Source: Diplonema papillatum (lineage: Eukaryota > Euglenozoa > Diplonemea > Diplonemida > Diplonemidae). Taken from it: a stretch of 64,000 nt of DNA. The stretch spans positions 225,014 to 289,013 of the forward strand of contig JAPJBO010000205.1 in assembly GCA_030068145.1 (NCBI GenBank), read 5' to 3'. Below, in pieces: positions 1 to 10,463 of this stretch (position 1 is the first letter of the stretch; each line of letters opens with the position of its first letter). The notes beneath the pieces are model-generated. The model worked only from the letters and a program-made list of their open reading frames with translations. It ran no database searches and was not told the DNA's origin. Both the position numbers and the translations under genes were made by a program.

Positions 1-236
1 CCCAGGAACAATACCCAGCGGACTGGAAGCGCAGGCAGGCCCGGATGGAAGCATGGGGTGAAGCAGAAGAGACAGAGGAGCGGAGAAACGGGGCCGCACC
101 AGTGGCAGACCCGGACGTTGGGGTTAAACAATTGAAGAAGAAGTGTAAAGACGAGGAAACACCGACTCGGGCATACCGGCCGAGAACAGCCAATCATGGA
201 ACCCAGGGCACAAGGGAGGCTACGGCGCGGTGGTGA
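1..236 (+). CDS. possible 3' end of a gene cut by the window edge
   Basis: A frame is open from the left edge to a stop at 236, about 78 codons. It is charged, rich in Glu, Arg and Lys, with a run of several lysines before the end. No domain is recognised. It may be a last exon or a chance frame. The remainder of the gene, if any, lies outside the window. Confidence 0.2.
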   Translation, partial: QEQYPADWKRRQARMEAWGEAEETEERRNGAAPVADPDVGVKQLKKKCKDEETPTRAYRPRTANHGTQGTREATARW

Positions 237-974
237 AGTAACGCTCGCTCGCTAGCATCCGGCAAGAGCCAGCATGACACACGAATTTGGAAATGATGCT
301 TCATTTGGAAACAGCGAGGGCAGAGGGTTAATCTGCTTGTACTAGGCTCCTCGGTTCCCGTAGTATCGGGGGAGTTTGAGGCAATTGCTGGCTGGTGGTC
401 GGTTGTAGTCCGTTGCGTCAAGCACAACCGGGCTTGCCCTCTGGAGGCTTTGGAAAATAGTGGTTCCTGTCTGTCAGAGATGTGCATTCAGCGCTGCAAT
501 GGCAAAGCATTCTGGGTACCTTCTGCGGTGGACCTACACTTTCGGTGCCGCCTTACATATTAATTGGTGTTGGTTTTTACTCGACAGGACCCTGGTGCAG
601 TCTGTTTAGCTTGATCACCTGCCATAACCTGAAGGGGTGGTGCAAAATAAAAAATCGGACCCCCCTTGAGTTTTTCCGGGTTTGTGCCGGGTTTGTGCCG
701 GGTTTGCACCGGGCATATGGATCACACCATTTTAGACTAAAAAAAAAGTTCACTACCGAGAGCGACAACGTCACGCTTCGAAAAGCACAACGTTCGTTTC
801 TACCCGCAAACCTCTCTGAGCTATTCTACACTCTTCTCGACTTAGAGCCATGGTGCGAACAATGGACCGGTACGGTTTACAGGGCAACTCCTGCTCAACT
901 GTGCTCGCCTGCCTTGATGGCACTTGCACCTTAAAGAACTCAATGCTCAACTTGTAAGACGTGGGGAACCCAAG
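237..974. other. non-coding stretch
   Basis: No convincing gene. A short direct repeat of a GTTTGTGCCGG-type unit occurs three times near 677-712. Open frames here are short and overlap on both strands. Confidence 0.4.
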
Positions 975-1195
975 AGCACTCACCTATCCTGGCGAGAACT
1001 TGGTGTCGGTCACAAATTGTTTCGAACCTGGCTCGTCTAAGCGAGCAAATAAAGTGTACACGAAAGAAGCCATGCATGCCCCCCCCCAAACCCACCCAGT
1101 ACGTATTAGCTTTAAAAGAACCCATTCGACGAAGGTCACCCGGAGACTCTAAAATCCCGGATTCTCAAGCGAACTATAACTCTAAAAAATACCCA
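975..1195 (+). repeat. R7 dispersed repeat, long form
   Basis: About 220 bp closely matched by two tandem copies at 61000-61195 and 61275-61480. The 3' part reads GGTCACCCGGAGACTCTAAA and then CTCAAGCGAACTATAACTC. Shorter relics of this 3' part recur near 3970-4030, 9290-9325, 11735-11785, 22165-22215, 57405-57470 and 63200-63260. Confidence 0.7.
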
Positions 1196-1275
1196 CTTTG
1201 TAGTTTGTATTGTTTTCTCCCCCTCTAGCCTCCTTCGAAATGAGCACAAGGCAGTCCCTCGAGTATTTTTTCGGA
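1196..1275 (+). repeat. R1 repeat, 3' part
   Basis: Matches the 3' third of R1: a pyrimidine tract ending CCCCCTCTAG, then CCTCCTTCGAAATGAGCACA and the end motif CCCTCGAGTATTTT. It directly abuts an R7 copy. Confidence 0.7.
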
Positions 1276-1611
1276 AGGTGTACTGTGTCTTGTTCAAGTG
1301 CCTGGGAGGGGATCAAAGCAGCTTTCGAGGTCGGGAATGAGAAGACTTGTGGCAGAACTGTGCACATACCCCCAAAGCCCACAATGAAGGGATACCCCCC
1401 GCCCGTGCCAACGCTTGGTATCTGCAATGGCTAGAGGTGAGCATCCGCGGGCATCCAAGTACATGAGTACGTCTCAAAAAATACCTTAGAAAATGTGCCC
1501 ATTTTCAATTTGCAGCGCGGGGTCCCCTGTCTCCCCCCTACTGTTCGTTTACGCCCGGTGTCTCCCCGGTAAGGGGAAAAGATCTGACCTCCCTTACCAA
1601 ACACGAAATGT

Positions 1612-1747
1612 TGGAGGAAATGAGAAGCTTGTCGCCGCGTACCGTGTCGTTTTCACTTGCGTCCTGAATCGAGCATTACGTACGATCAGGCCATCATTAA
1701 CTTTTCATTAGTTTTGTATCAGCCGCGGTTGTGCGAGTGACGAGTTC
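1612..1747 (+). repeat. R9 dispersed repeat
   Basis: Shares ATGTTGGAGGAAATGAGAAG, CGTTTTCACTTGCGTCCTGA and AGCCGCGGTTGTGCGAGTGA with 21012-21182. Reverse-strand copies lie at 57895-58075 and, more degraded, 32937-33075. No coding content recognised. Confidence 0.65.
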
Positions 1748-1884
1748 TTATTTCCCACGCGGTGCACAGTTCTTTCCAGAAATTGTGCGCCTTTCCCCTT
1801 TTCATTTGACATTGAAAGATGCAAATGTGCGTTGTTGAAGTAGGTGGCAGCAAAATAGGAAACGAAGAAAACATAACTACACAC

Positions 1885-1975
1885 TTCCTCGAAGATGACT
1901 TGGTGCCAGCATCAACATACACGAGAGGATGCTCAGAAACGCGAAACTAAGACCTCTCCCCCCACATTAAACTAT
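1885..1975 (+). repeat. R5 repeat, degraded copy
   Basis: Resembles R5 copies at 11400-11485, 34808-34890 and 57108-57200: CTTCCTCGAAGA, GCATCAAC, ATGAGAGG and AAACTAAG in the same order. The hairpin found in the other copies is eroded here. Confidence 0.5.
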
Positions 1976-2130
1976 TTCGTTTCTCCTGTTCTTCGTGTCT
2001 ACCTATTCTTTTTTGTTGAAAGTATGCGAAACCACGATTTGGGGAGTCGGGAGAACCTACAAAGCCAAAAGCAGGACCGACCCCCGTTCGTGCGAAAACG
2101 CGAAGAATAAAAACACCTTGATTCCATCTC
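1976..2130 (+). repeat. R11 dispersed repeat
   Basis: Pairs with 8755-8895. Both contain GAAAGTATGC, GGAGTCGGGA, AAGCAGGACCGA and GCGAAGAATAAA in the same order. Confidence 0.6.
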
Positions 2131-2229
2131 AAGAGCTGCGACTCACTATTCCTGTCTTCCGTCCGTTCTGGGTGTCAGGAGAATGCTGGACCGCAATGGC
2201 ATAGCGGAGATCAGGAAAGTGGTCGTCAA

Positions 2230-2665
2230 AGAGAACGAAGCAAGAAGTGCGCCTGGTGGGGACATACTACTGTGTGAAGACAACGTGCGGTGGGACACAT
2301 TAGATCAGCATCGTCACACGATACCTGCACCGAGCAAACTCAAAAACACTGTGCAGCGTCTGCATGGGTGTCCCATCTTCCTGCGTGTGTGAAGACAGCG
2401 TGCGTGTTAGTGCCTGCTGGGGACATACAAGACCAGCATCGTCGCACGAGACCTACACCGAGTAAACTCAAAAATACTTCACAGCGTTGGCACTGTCCAT
2501 CCTGCGTGTGTGCAGACAGCGTGCGTGTCAGTGCCTGCTGGGGACATACTAGATCAGCATCGTCACACGAGACCTACGCCGAGTAAACTCAAAAGCCTTT
2601 CGCAGCGTTGGCACTGTCCCATCTTCCTGCTGTGTGAAGACAGCATGCGTGTTAATCGGCTTAAG
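2230..2665 (+). repeat. tandem repeat, ~125 bp unit, about 3.5 copies
   Basis: GATCAGCATCGTCACACGA-type segments begin at 2303, 2431 and 2552, spaced 128 and 121 bp. Each is followed by a GAGTAAACTCAAAA-type segment and preceded by TGCCTGCTGGGGACATAC in the later copies. The array ends about 120 bp before the ESCRT-III start codon, so it lies in the upstream region of that gene. Confidence 0.8.
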
Positions 2666-2786
2666 TGCCTGAGTGCTTGGGGGTGGATCGCAACCAATGA
2701 ACGATCCCGACGCCGCTTCTCGGAAATTTCAACACAATTCAGGGTTCGTGCGGGTCCAAAAAGAAGGTGGAGCAAGGATCGGCGAG

Positions 2787-4477
2787 ATGAACAAGCTCTT
2801 CGGGAAGCAGAAGACGGTGGAGGAAGAATGCAAGGAAAGCCGGCGTGACCTGAACGCGAACGGCCGATCCCTCGAGCGCGAAGCGCAGAAGATGGACCGC
2901 GAGGAGGCCCAGGCCGTAGCGGAGATGAAGAAGCTGGCCGCCAGAGGGGACGAAGCCGGGGCCCGCCTCGTCGCGAAACAAATCCTGCAGATTCGCGACG
3001 CGAAGAAGCGGCTGCGCGCGGGGAAGGCCCAGGTGTCCTCCCTGTCCGTGCGAACCCGGACCATGGAAGCGCAGCACAAGCAGGTACCCCATTGCCCTTT
3101 CCACCTTGTTGCCATCTTTTTTTTGTACGTAGATTTCGTGTATATCCCGCCCGAAACAAATATGTGTTCCGCGCTCGTGCGCAAGACACAAGCTCACCGC
3201 AACTGCAGTACAAGCTGAACCCGGTTCGCGGCTTTTGCCGCAGAGTGTTACAGAGTCTTCAGCTTCAGATCCGGATACTGCTCAATGCAATCAGATAGGT
3301 AGGTCACTTTCTGGATGCCCGTGTGCAGTGGTTGGATGGTCAGTCTTTGCTGGGGAAGCTTTTGACCCACTCATTTTTCGGAAAAGGCAGTTTACGACAC
3401 AACCCAGAGAATATTCGTCTTTTCCTGCGTTCGTTTAGCAAAGCTGCCGAATCGGAGTCAATGTCGGAACCAGAATCCTCACCTTCTCGTTCCCATCGAG
3501 CGGCACGCCGAGAAGTGGCTGTCGAGGTGAGTCAAGGGGACGGATTGGTGGCGGGCATATAATAATCCAAGAGGCGTTCAACAGCGCGCGGAAGACTTTC
3601 AGGGGCCAGGGGACGCGGTTCAAAGAGAAGAAAAAGTAGGGCACTACACCCCCTAATACAATTGTGGCGGGGTCGATGTCTTCGCTCTTTCGCGGGGAAA
3701 TACTCGAGGGACTGCCTTGTGCTCATTTCGAAGGAGGCTAGAGGGGGAGAAAACAATACAACTAAAAAGTGGGTCATTTTTGTTGAACGCTTACGCCCGC
3801 CACTAAACCCACATATTTTTTTTACCTGTGTTTCGTGTGGGCTACAGCACATTTACCTCCTTTGATCTATCGCGACTGGCAGTCTCCTCAAGCATTTCCT
3901 ACAAAGCAGGTGCTTATACAAAAAGCGTAACCACATTGCCCTTTCTTGCTCTAAGAGAACCCATCCATGAACGGTCACACGGAGACCCTAAAACCCCGGA
4001 TTTCAAGCGAACTTTAACACTAAAAACACGAGAATTTGGGAAAGGCACTGGTTATGGGATTCCAAGCTCGGATCGAATGTGCACATGTTCGGCCACGGGT
4101 GGGGGGGGAGCAGATTTCCAGGGACCTGTTCCACATCCGAATTGTCACGAACACAGATGGAAAGCATGAAGCAATCGACGGCTATCATGGGAAAGGTCAA
4201 CGCGCAGATGGACCCGGTTCAGATGCAAAAGATCATGCAAGAGTTCCAGCTGCAGAACGAAAAGATGGGCCACGCAGGCGAGATGATGGACGACGCTCTC
4301 GACACGCTGGATCTCGACGACGACTACGACGAGGAGACCGCAGCTGTGATGGACCAGGTCATCGACGAAATCTGCACCGACATCAAAGTGTCGTCGGCCG
4401 TGCCCAGTCGATCCCTTCCCGCTGCGTCGCGAGCGTCTGATTCGTCCGCACTCGCTAAACAAGGTGTCACCCACTGA
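2787..4477 (+). CDS. VPS2: ESCRT-III subunit, CHMP2/Vps2 type (two exons)
   Basis: Join of 2787-3083 and 4157-4477, 205 residues. ESCRT-III Vps2/CHMP2 polymerises on membranes with CHMP3/Vps24 and recruits Vps4 for scission in endosome sorting and abscission. The start at 2787 gives MNKLFGKQKT, like the family's short MxxLFG start. Residues 10-100 are a long basic helical hairpin with many Arg, Lys and Ala. Exon 2 carries the family-typical MQKIMQEFQLQNEKM helix and then an acidic MMDDALDTLDLDDDYDEET segment. The intron is 3084-4156, GT-AG, phase 0 (CAG|GTACC to ACACAG|ATGG). The C-terminal Vps4-binding (MIM1) helix is not visible. A donor-like GGTGTC at 4463 could lead to a missed last exon. 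The family call is firm and the 3' end is not. Confidence 0.9.
3695..3925 (-). repeat. R1 repeat, near-complete copy inside the ESCRT-III intron
   Basis: On the reverse strand it runs from ATAAGCACCTGCTTTGTAGG through GGCAGTCTCC-type sequence, GTGCTGTAGCCCACACGAA, ACACAGGTAAA and CCCCCTCTAGCC to CTCGAGTATTTCCCCGC. It is one of the most complete R1 copies in the window. A degraded R7 tail follows at 3965-4030. Confidence 0.8.
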
Positions 4478-5354
4478 ACACCGCCAGCCCCGGCAGCATA
4501 GCTTCTGAAGTGGGGGAGACACTTCTCGGCTAGCGTGTTGCGGATTGTTCTTACAGGGCTTCCAAATGTCGTTCAGTGTTGTGTAGAGTGAGTAGCGTCT
4601 GCGAAGTATAGCCCACTTGTCGTATTCACCAGTCCGTTTGGAGTTTCCGACACGCTGCAAAGCCAAGCAATGCAGTGTTCCTTTGGCCTCGCTGTTTTCA
4701 TCAACCAGCCTTCCAACCTCGAGACGAGCGGAGAAAACCAAGAAAGCATCGCCCTTCTCGCGGACAGGATAGGATTCCATTTGGCGCGCTTTCGGCGCTC
4801 AAGATATTGATCGTGTGTGTATATGTGAGTGTGTGTGCATTGTCTCCACAACTTCACCTCTCAATGCCATCGTGGCGACTTCTTCTTCAGAAAACGGCGA
4901 CGCCTAGCCAACCGTCGTCCCCTGCCCCGCCCTCATACAGCCACTAGCCTTAGTAGGGGTTGGTGTCTACGGCACAATTCATTTGCCTTTCGTGTTGGCC
5001 ACACAACGGGTGCGGCAAAGTCTGACAGCGGCAACATCCCCAAGCCCGAGGTACAAAGTTCAGACAGAAAACGCATTGGCCCAAGTTACAGGGCGCGGCA
5101 CTCACGTCCAGCAGTCCCAGGGCTGTTCCCCGCACGCATGTCCTCATGGTCATCGCTACCGCGCTGATTCTTCTCGAGGGAAATCACTTTTCAGTGCCCT
5201 CCCTTGCATTGGGCTCTGATATACGACGGGATGCGGCATGGTGATGCGAAGCCCTGGTTTTGTTTCTGCGCACTAGCGGAGCTCACTACGCTGCCCAACA
5301 ACTTTCGGTACAATGCAATGTCATTAACGCAAGCATTTGTTACCCCAATAGGTT
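4478..5354. other. non-coding stretch
   Basis: No gene supported. It could hold a missed last exon of the ESCRT-III gene, but no MIM-like helix was found in any frame behind a plausible acceptor. Confidence 0.4.
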
Positions 5355-5850
5355 CTCTCGGATAGAAGTCTGAGAGCTACCGCAGGTAGGCCGGGTGCCA
5401 CTTGGCGTATGCCTGGTGAGTGTGGTCGCGTTGTTGATCTTGTATCCCCGCAGCGAAACGAAACGACGACCTCTCCTCCAGCAAGCCAGAAGGCCCACAA
5501 CTGCCTGTACCCGACCAGAGCCCGCATCGCGCCGGAACGACTTACGCCCGCCGTAGAAGTTCGGGAGAGGACTGGACAGTTGCCAGTCTCCTTTGCAAGC
5601 AAGCATTTGTTACCCCAAAAATCTGAGAGCTACCGCGGGTGGCTGGGTGCTAGTCGGCGTATGCCTGTGTCTGTGAGTGTGGTCCGCGTTGTTGATCTTG
5701 TATCCCCGCAGCGAAACGAAACGACGACCCCTCCTCCAGCAAGCCAGAAGGCCCACAGCTGTGCCTGTACCCGCCCCACCGTACCAGAGCCGCATTGCGC
5801 CGGAACGACGGACGTCCACCTTTGCAAACGCAAGCAAGCAGAAGCCCGCG
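5355..5850 (+). repeat. tandem duplication, ~255 bp unit, two copies
   Basis: Copies at about 5358-5610 and 5613-5850 share GAGAGCTACCGC, GGCGTATGCCTG, TTGTTGATCTTGTATCCCCG, AACGAAACGACGACC and CCAGCAAGCCAGAAGGCCCA. Both precede the CCCH zinc-finger gene. They look like duplicated upstream (5' flank or UTR) sequence of that locus. Confidence 0.8.
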
Positions 5851-5884
5851 GCCACACCGCTAGCGGCAGAAATCCGACCCTGGG

Positions 5885-6085
5885 ATGCTGAAGGGCATGT
5901 GTTGTCGACTGGTAGTGCAAGAGCAGCACGTCAACGGCAGCAGCGCCGCCGGCGAAACAGCGCCGACGGTACCAGGCGGACAGCCCGGAGGGGGGCCTGC
6001 TGGCAGAGGGAATGACATAACAACTGGGACAGCGCGAAGGCATAAAGATGCACCGGCGCGCCATCTGATGACCATCCGATGGCTC
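5885..6085 (+). pseudogene. broken partial copy of the CCCH gene 5' region
   Basis: Aligns with 6283-6545. Shared blocks are TGCTGAAGGGC, GCAGCACGTCAACGGCAGCA, GCGCCGACGGTACCAGGCG, GGGGGCCTGCTGGCAGA, AACTGGGA and GCGCCATCTG. Several small deletions remove the reading frame, including the codons for the first Cys of the CxxC motif. It is a tandem partial duplicate that has decayed beside its functional parent. Confidence 0.75.
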
Positions 6086-6300
6086 GAAACAAACGGCACA
6101 CGTTCTTCACACAAGGAACAAGAAAGAAGGCAAAGAGAGTCATTCCAAAAAAGAATAGATCTACACAAGAGGGGGGGGAATTGATAAAGAGGAAATCAGC
6201 TGGCAGTCTCCTTGCCACGCAAACAAGCGGAAGCCCCTACACCGTAACGGTAGCAGTCGGATCTTGTAGGGAGGTGGAAGGTGCTGAAGGGCGTGTGTTG

Positions 6301-7707
6301 ATGACGATGGTAGTGCAAAAGCAGCACGTCAACGGCAGCAGCGCCGCCGGCGAAACGGCGCCGACGGTACCAGGCGTGGCGGACCAGGCGGTCGAGAAGG
6401 ACAGCCCGAAGGGGGGCCTGCTGGCAGAAGAGCGGGAATGGACGAAGCCGCCGTGCACGCACAATAACTGGGAAGACGTCCGGCAGCGCAAAGGCATCAA
6501 GATGCTCCGGTGCGCCATCTGCAACATCCGGTGGCGGTGGGCCCGCGGGGCGAAGAGGGGCGACGAGGGGCTCGAGCGCTGCATCGACTTCCTCAACGGC
6601 GAATGCCGAAACGAAAACTGCTCGCTCCTGCACATCCACCGGTCGAAAAAGAGCCTCGAGGAGAGGGTCAAGATCTTCGGTTCCGAGGTTCTCGTCGGCG
6701 TCCCGCAGAAGGAGATCAAGCTCGAAGTCATGCGCAAGACGGGCGTCACCCTCAGCGGCTACGAAGTCGAACTCGAACGACACAGCAGCAACGTCGGCTG
6801 CGAGGAGAGCGGGCTGCTGGCCAACGGAGCCCGCGACGAAGTCCTTCTGGAACCTGTCACCGCCAAGCTGAAGGTCGTCGCCGAGGACATCCCGAACGGC
6901 GTGTTGGTCGTGGCGGATTGCAGGTCCCGCACCGAGACCCGCGGCACCTTCCGGCCCGGCCCCGAAGAGCTCCCGGCGGCGGACGACGAGACGGGGATCC
7001 TCCGGCTCGACGGCATCGCGACGTCGGTGGCGCAGTTCGCCCTGGGTGGCGGCACAGGCGGATCGAGCGTGTCGGGGCCGAGCACGCCGCGCGGCACCGC
7101 TGCGAACTTCCACAAGCTTGGGCCGCCGTGCGGGGACTGGATCCTCGGCGGCCGCAGGAAGCGGGCGGTCACGCCGCCGCCGGCGGAGGTGCGGCACAGC
7201 GGGATTCCGGTCGACATGCGGTCTCGGTTCGTGCGCGTGCAGAACCCGGGGTTGATCGAATTCGCGAAGCAGGCGTGCCGGAGCTTCTTGGACATGCCGA
7301 ACCCGCCGCACGAGGTGTTCTGGGAGATTTTGCCGGGCAGGAACAACACCATCGGTTTGGTCCGGGCCCCCCGCTCGAGCACCCCGTACCTGCGGTACGT
7401 CGGGAGCTTCACGACGCTGGAGGAGTGCCTGGCCGCTGTCGAGCAGGGGCAATTCTACTCGTTCTCGTGGCACCACCGCGACTGCCCGCGGCCCATGTGG
7501 GCGCTGCAGACGTACGCCTTCACCGTGCCCAACATGAACTGCTCCCAGGGTGCCCCCGTCGAGCCCTTCGACCCACCCGTCTGCGATGGAGTCACCACGG
7601 CCCGCCTCGTCGTCGCGTCGTCCGACTCGTACCAGTTCCCCACGTTCGGCTCGCTGACCGTCATCTCCCCCCTCCTCCCCGCGGGCCCGAGCCCCACCCG
7701 CGAATGA
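6301..7707 (+). CDS. CCCH zinc-finger protein
   Basis: 468 residues from the ATG at 6301. The frame stays open upstream to 6079, so the start is uncertain (6301 or 6307, or an upstream exon). Residues about 50-85 contain CTHNNWEDVRQRKGIK followed by LRCAIC, a Cys...CxxC module. Residues about 97-113 contain C-x7-C-x4-C-x3-H, a CCCH zinc finger, which in known families usually binds RNA. A Gly-rich linker follows. The C-terminal ~150 residues form a separate conserved-looking domain with W-E-I-L-P-G-R-N, TLEECLAAVEQ and FSWHHRD. That pattern resembles a Cys/Trp module in some algal and dinoflagellate proteins, but no named family is assigned. Very GC-rich third positions support coding. Role inferred: RNA binding or post-transcriptional control. 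Confidence 0.75.
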   Translation: MTMVVQKQHVNGSSAAGETAPTVPGVADQAVEKDSPKGGLLAEEREWTKPPCTHNNWEDVRQRKGIKMLRCAICNIRWRWARGAKRGDEGLERCIDFLNGECRNENCSLLHIHRSKKSLEERVKIFGSEVLVGVPQKEIKLEVMRKTGVTLSGYEVELERHSSNVGCEESGLLANGARDEVLLEPVTAKLKVVAEDIPNGVLVVADCRSRTETRGTFRPGPEELPAADDETGILRLDGIATSVAQFALGGGTGGSSVSGPSTPRGTAANFHKLGPPCGDWILGGRRKRAVTPPPAEVRHSGIPVDMRSRFVRVQNPGLIEFAKQACRSFLDMPNPPHEVFWEILPGRNNTIGLVRAPRSSTPYLRYVGSFTTLEECLAAVEQGQFYSFSWHHRDCPRPMWALQTYAFTVPNMNCSQGAPVEPFDPPVCDGVTTARLVVASSDSYQFPTFGSLTVISPLLPAGPSPTRE

Positions 7708-7732
7708 ACCCGCTCCATCAGTTTTTTTTTGC

Positions 7733-7912
7733 ATAAGCCCCTGCTTTGTAGGAAATGCTTGAGGAGACTGCCAGTTGCAAAAGATCACAAAGGAGGTACA
7801 TGTGCTGTAGCCCACACGAAACACAGGTGAATCTGGGTTTAGTGGCGGGCGTAAGCGTTCAACAAACCTCCTTCGAAATGAGCACAAGGCAGTCCCTCGA
7901 GTATTTTTCCGC
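7733..7912 (+). repeat. R1 repeat
   Basis: Begins CATAAGCCCCTGCTTTGTAGG about 25 bp after the CCCH stop codon and ends CCCTCGAGTATTTTTCCG. The central pyrimidine-rich segment is shortened compared with 3695-3925 and 62398-62632. It may contribute to the mRNA 3' UTR. Confidence 0.8.
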
Positions 7913-8207
7913 AACGTACGGGGAAGGGGGCCAAAAGGCGTCGTTTATGATTATGAAACACTTTCGTTCCCAAGAAAAAGAAAAAAATGAGAGAACGGAA
8001 TGATAGCAGAGCCACCACCCAAAGGAAGGATACCAAGAAACGTCGAAAGACACCGGACCGCACATCAACCCCGGTTGATTGGATTGTCGGCAACAGACAC
8101 ACACAAAAGACGAAAACAAATAAAATATGTGATACGGTCGGTTCCATTTTATGAGTCCCTTTCACTCGATGTTGCTCGACGGCAAAGTCTCGATCAAGCC
8201 CTGTCGC

Positions 8208-8497
8208 TTTTTTTACATAAGCGCCAGCTTGACAGGAAATGCTCGACGATGCTGCCCGACAAAGAACAGAAGGGATCCCAAGTGCTGTAACTACCGAACC
8301 ACGTGTTGAACGGACGTGAGGTCATGCGGGTCTACCCCTACACGACAAATCACACAAACACAACAGGTCAAAGTCCTGAGTGAGAGAAAACAACGCACGG
8401 TGGTGTAAGCGAAGAACAAATCAGATTGTGTTTGTATTGTATTTGCCCCTTACTCCCTTCCATTCGGAGTCGAAGCAGCAACATCGAGTATTTTGAG
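8208..8497 (+). repeat. R2 repeat, complete copy
   Basis: Runs from ACATAAGCGCCAGCTTGACA to ACATCGAGTATTTTG. Strong matches lie at 21283-21535, 22536-22812 and 61965-62281, all on the same strand. Internal landmarks are CCGAACCACGTGTTGAACGG, ACGTGAGGTCATGCGGGTCT and AATCAGATTGTGTTTGTATT. Confidence 0.85.
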
Positions 8498-8754
8498 GTG
8501 TAGCGGCTCGTGGCAAGGAAAGATCTGCCACAACGACAAAGGTTATCAGAATGACCGGACCAGTAGCTTTCAGCTTTCGTCTTCTGCTCTTTATCCTTTT
8601 CTGGTCTCGAGCATGCAAATCCTGCAGGGATTGGTCGAAAGAGAGCTCTGAGTTTGTGCTGCTCGCGATCACCCCAGGACCGATTTTCCTCCTTTCGTGA
8701 GAAAAGCGAACGATACGATTTTTTTAACAACGAGAGACGCAGCTCGATGATTCT

Positions 8755-8895
8755 GTTCTTGAAAGTATGCTAATACTGCAGAGAATAGTTGACTAGACCT
8801 CTTGAGTTTGTGCTAACCGGAGTCGGGAAACCCTACATAGCCTAAAGCAGGACCGATCCCCCCGTTTCGTGAGAAAATGCGAAGAATAAATCAAG
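8755..8895 (+). repeat. R11 dispersed repeat
   Basis: Second copy of the 1976-2130 repeat, ending with GCGAAGAATAAA. A further partial reverse-type match lies at 8660-8710. Confidence 0.6.
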
Positions 8896-9467
8896 AGTCG
8901 AAGATTAGCGTCGAAACTCCCTGGCTTTTCACGCCGCAGCAGAACGACCACACCCTACCCAAACCCAAGCACCCTCTAAACGCGTTAGGGGACTTCACAA
9001 GGTTTCACAACGGAGTGACACAACACCCGAAACGAGTCGCACTCTTTTACTTTTCTCAACCCCCCGCCATACCCAAGCCTCTACGGTCAACCGGAGACTT
9101 TAAAATACCGACCTTCTAATCCACAAATAACGCTAATAAAAACACGTTCTTTTTTCCACCTGTCTTTGTCAAGAGCTGCGACTCAACCTTTCCCAACACA
9201 AAGTTGCGCGAAAAAGAGAAGGATCGAGAACCTTAGCTACGCGTTGCGAGTAGGAGAAACCGTGAACTGATGAAAGGCACCAAGACTTGAAAACCCCGGA
9301 AGTTCAAGCGAACACTTACTCTGAGTAAAACAGTATCAATGCAAAAAGAAAAACGAAACAAAAAAAGCAGTCTGCAAAAAGGCGCACATCTCCAATCACC
9401 AGCGGAAAGCGGGTCGCCCAACCGTATCCTGATGCACAACTACAATTGTGGTTGTATCACTTCGGGG
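8896..9467. other. non-coding stretch with R7 relics
   Basis: Two eroded R7 tails are visible (9085-9135 and 9285-9325). No gene supported. Confidence 0.4.
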
Positions 9468-10150
9468 CAGAGGTGGCAGCCAGTTGCGAGGCTCACACGG
9501 TGAGCGGCGCCACCTCCTCTAGCGAGCTCTCGGATAAACCAGCCATGGTTTGCGCCGCCTTATGTGCGATGGTTGCCGTTGCGGCCTCAGGTGGATGGCA
9601 GCTATTTCGGGTGAAGTGCTGGAGTTCCCGGGCCCCACTACCACCGGCATCAGGGATTATCCTGGATGGTTAAAAAGTTATTTCTTCACCAAAAAAAGTA
9701 GTAGTAGTGGGTATGTGTCGTCTGCCGAAGCAGCCGGAGACAGCAGGCGCAGGGGGGCAGGTCTTGCTTTACAATTCTCTTCTTCATGGAGACCCGCCCC
9801 CGGCAATCGAGACTGTCCAATCACTGTCGAGAAAGGTTTGTGCCCTATAGTGATGAGGTGGTTGACCAGGCCCCCACGAAGCCTTATACACAACACGCCT
9901 ACAACACGAGGATGCAGCCCTGATTAGGTGTGCACTAAGCCATCACAGGGCCCCAGATCTCGCTACTTGACCTGACACAGCTCACCCAGAAGGCCGCAGC
10001 AGTAACCTTCGCAATGAAGGCACGCGCGGCTGAGTGTATGTAGGCGATCCATACAACAGCTGCATCAGACGCAGCTTGATCCGAGAGCTCGCTAGGGGAG
10101 GTGACGCTGCTCACCTGCCAGTCTCTCAACTGACTGCTGCCTGCAAAAAA
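9468..10150. mobile_element. inverted-repeat element carrying an R3 insertion
   Basis: The left arm (about 9468-9600) and the reverse complement of the right arm (about 9966-10150) share GGTGAGC, CACCTCC and CTAGCGAGCTCTCGGAT, then more diverged sequence. The spacing suggests a ~430 bp element that later received the R3 copy at 9698-9936. No transposase is visible, so it would be non-autonomous. Confidence 0.6.
9698..9936 (-). mobile_element. R3 short interspersed element
   Basis: 239 bp near-identical in reverse to 18883-19123. Written in the 18.9 kb direction it starts at a GTGCACACCTAA-type head and ends in a TAC/TAG triplet run beside an A/T-rich flank. Known SINEs have this size and a simple 3' tail. 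A B-box-like GTCTCGATTGCC lies inside, but a full Pol III promoter is not clear. Confidence 0.7.
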
Positions 10151-10463
10151 AAAAAAAGAAATCTTCTCAAAACAGGTCGGTTAGAAAAGGTTTTTTTAGC
10201 CACAGGAGTTTCTGGTGAAAACTTTTTTTGTGCTTGCACGGCTTGTGACACGGAGGCTGCAGGCCCTGCAGGACCCACAGGTGGGGTCAACAGCAAGGTG
10301 GCGAAGGCAACACGCCCATGAAGGTCGCTTACCAGGATCACAGGCGATTCAAAAAAGCTCGTGCAACGTGGAAAAAAATTAATCTTTTCCGGTCATGTTG
10401 CAATTTTTTAAACCGCGATTTCCCGAATTTCGGGGATTGGAATAAATCCTGACGGGGAAACCA

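Noticed and set aside
6196-7914. 572-codon reverse-strand frame opposite the CCCH gene
   Set aside because: A mirror of the strongly GC-biased forward gene. Composition is Arg/Ala/Asp-rich with no domain.
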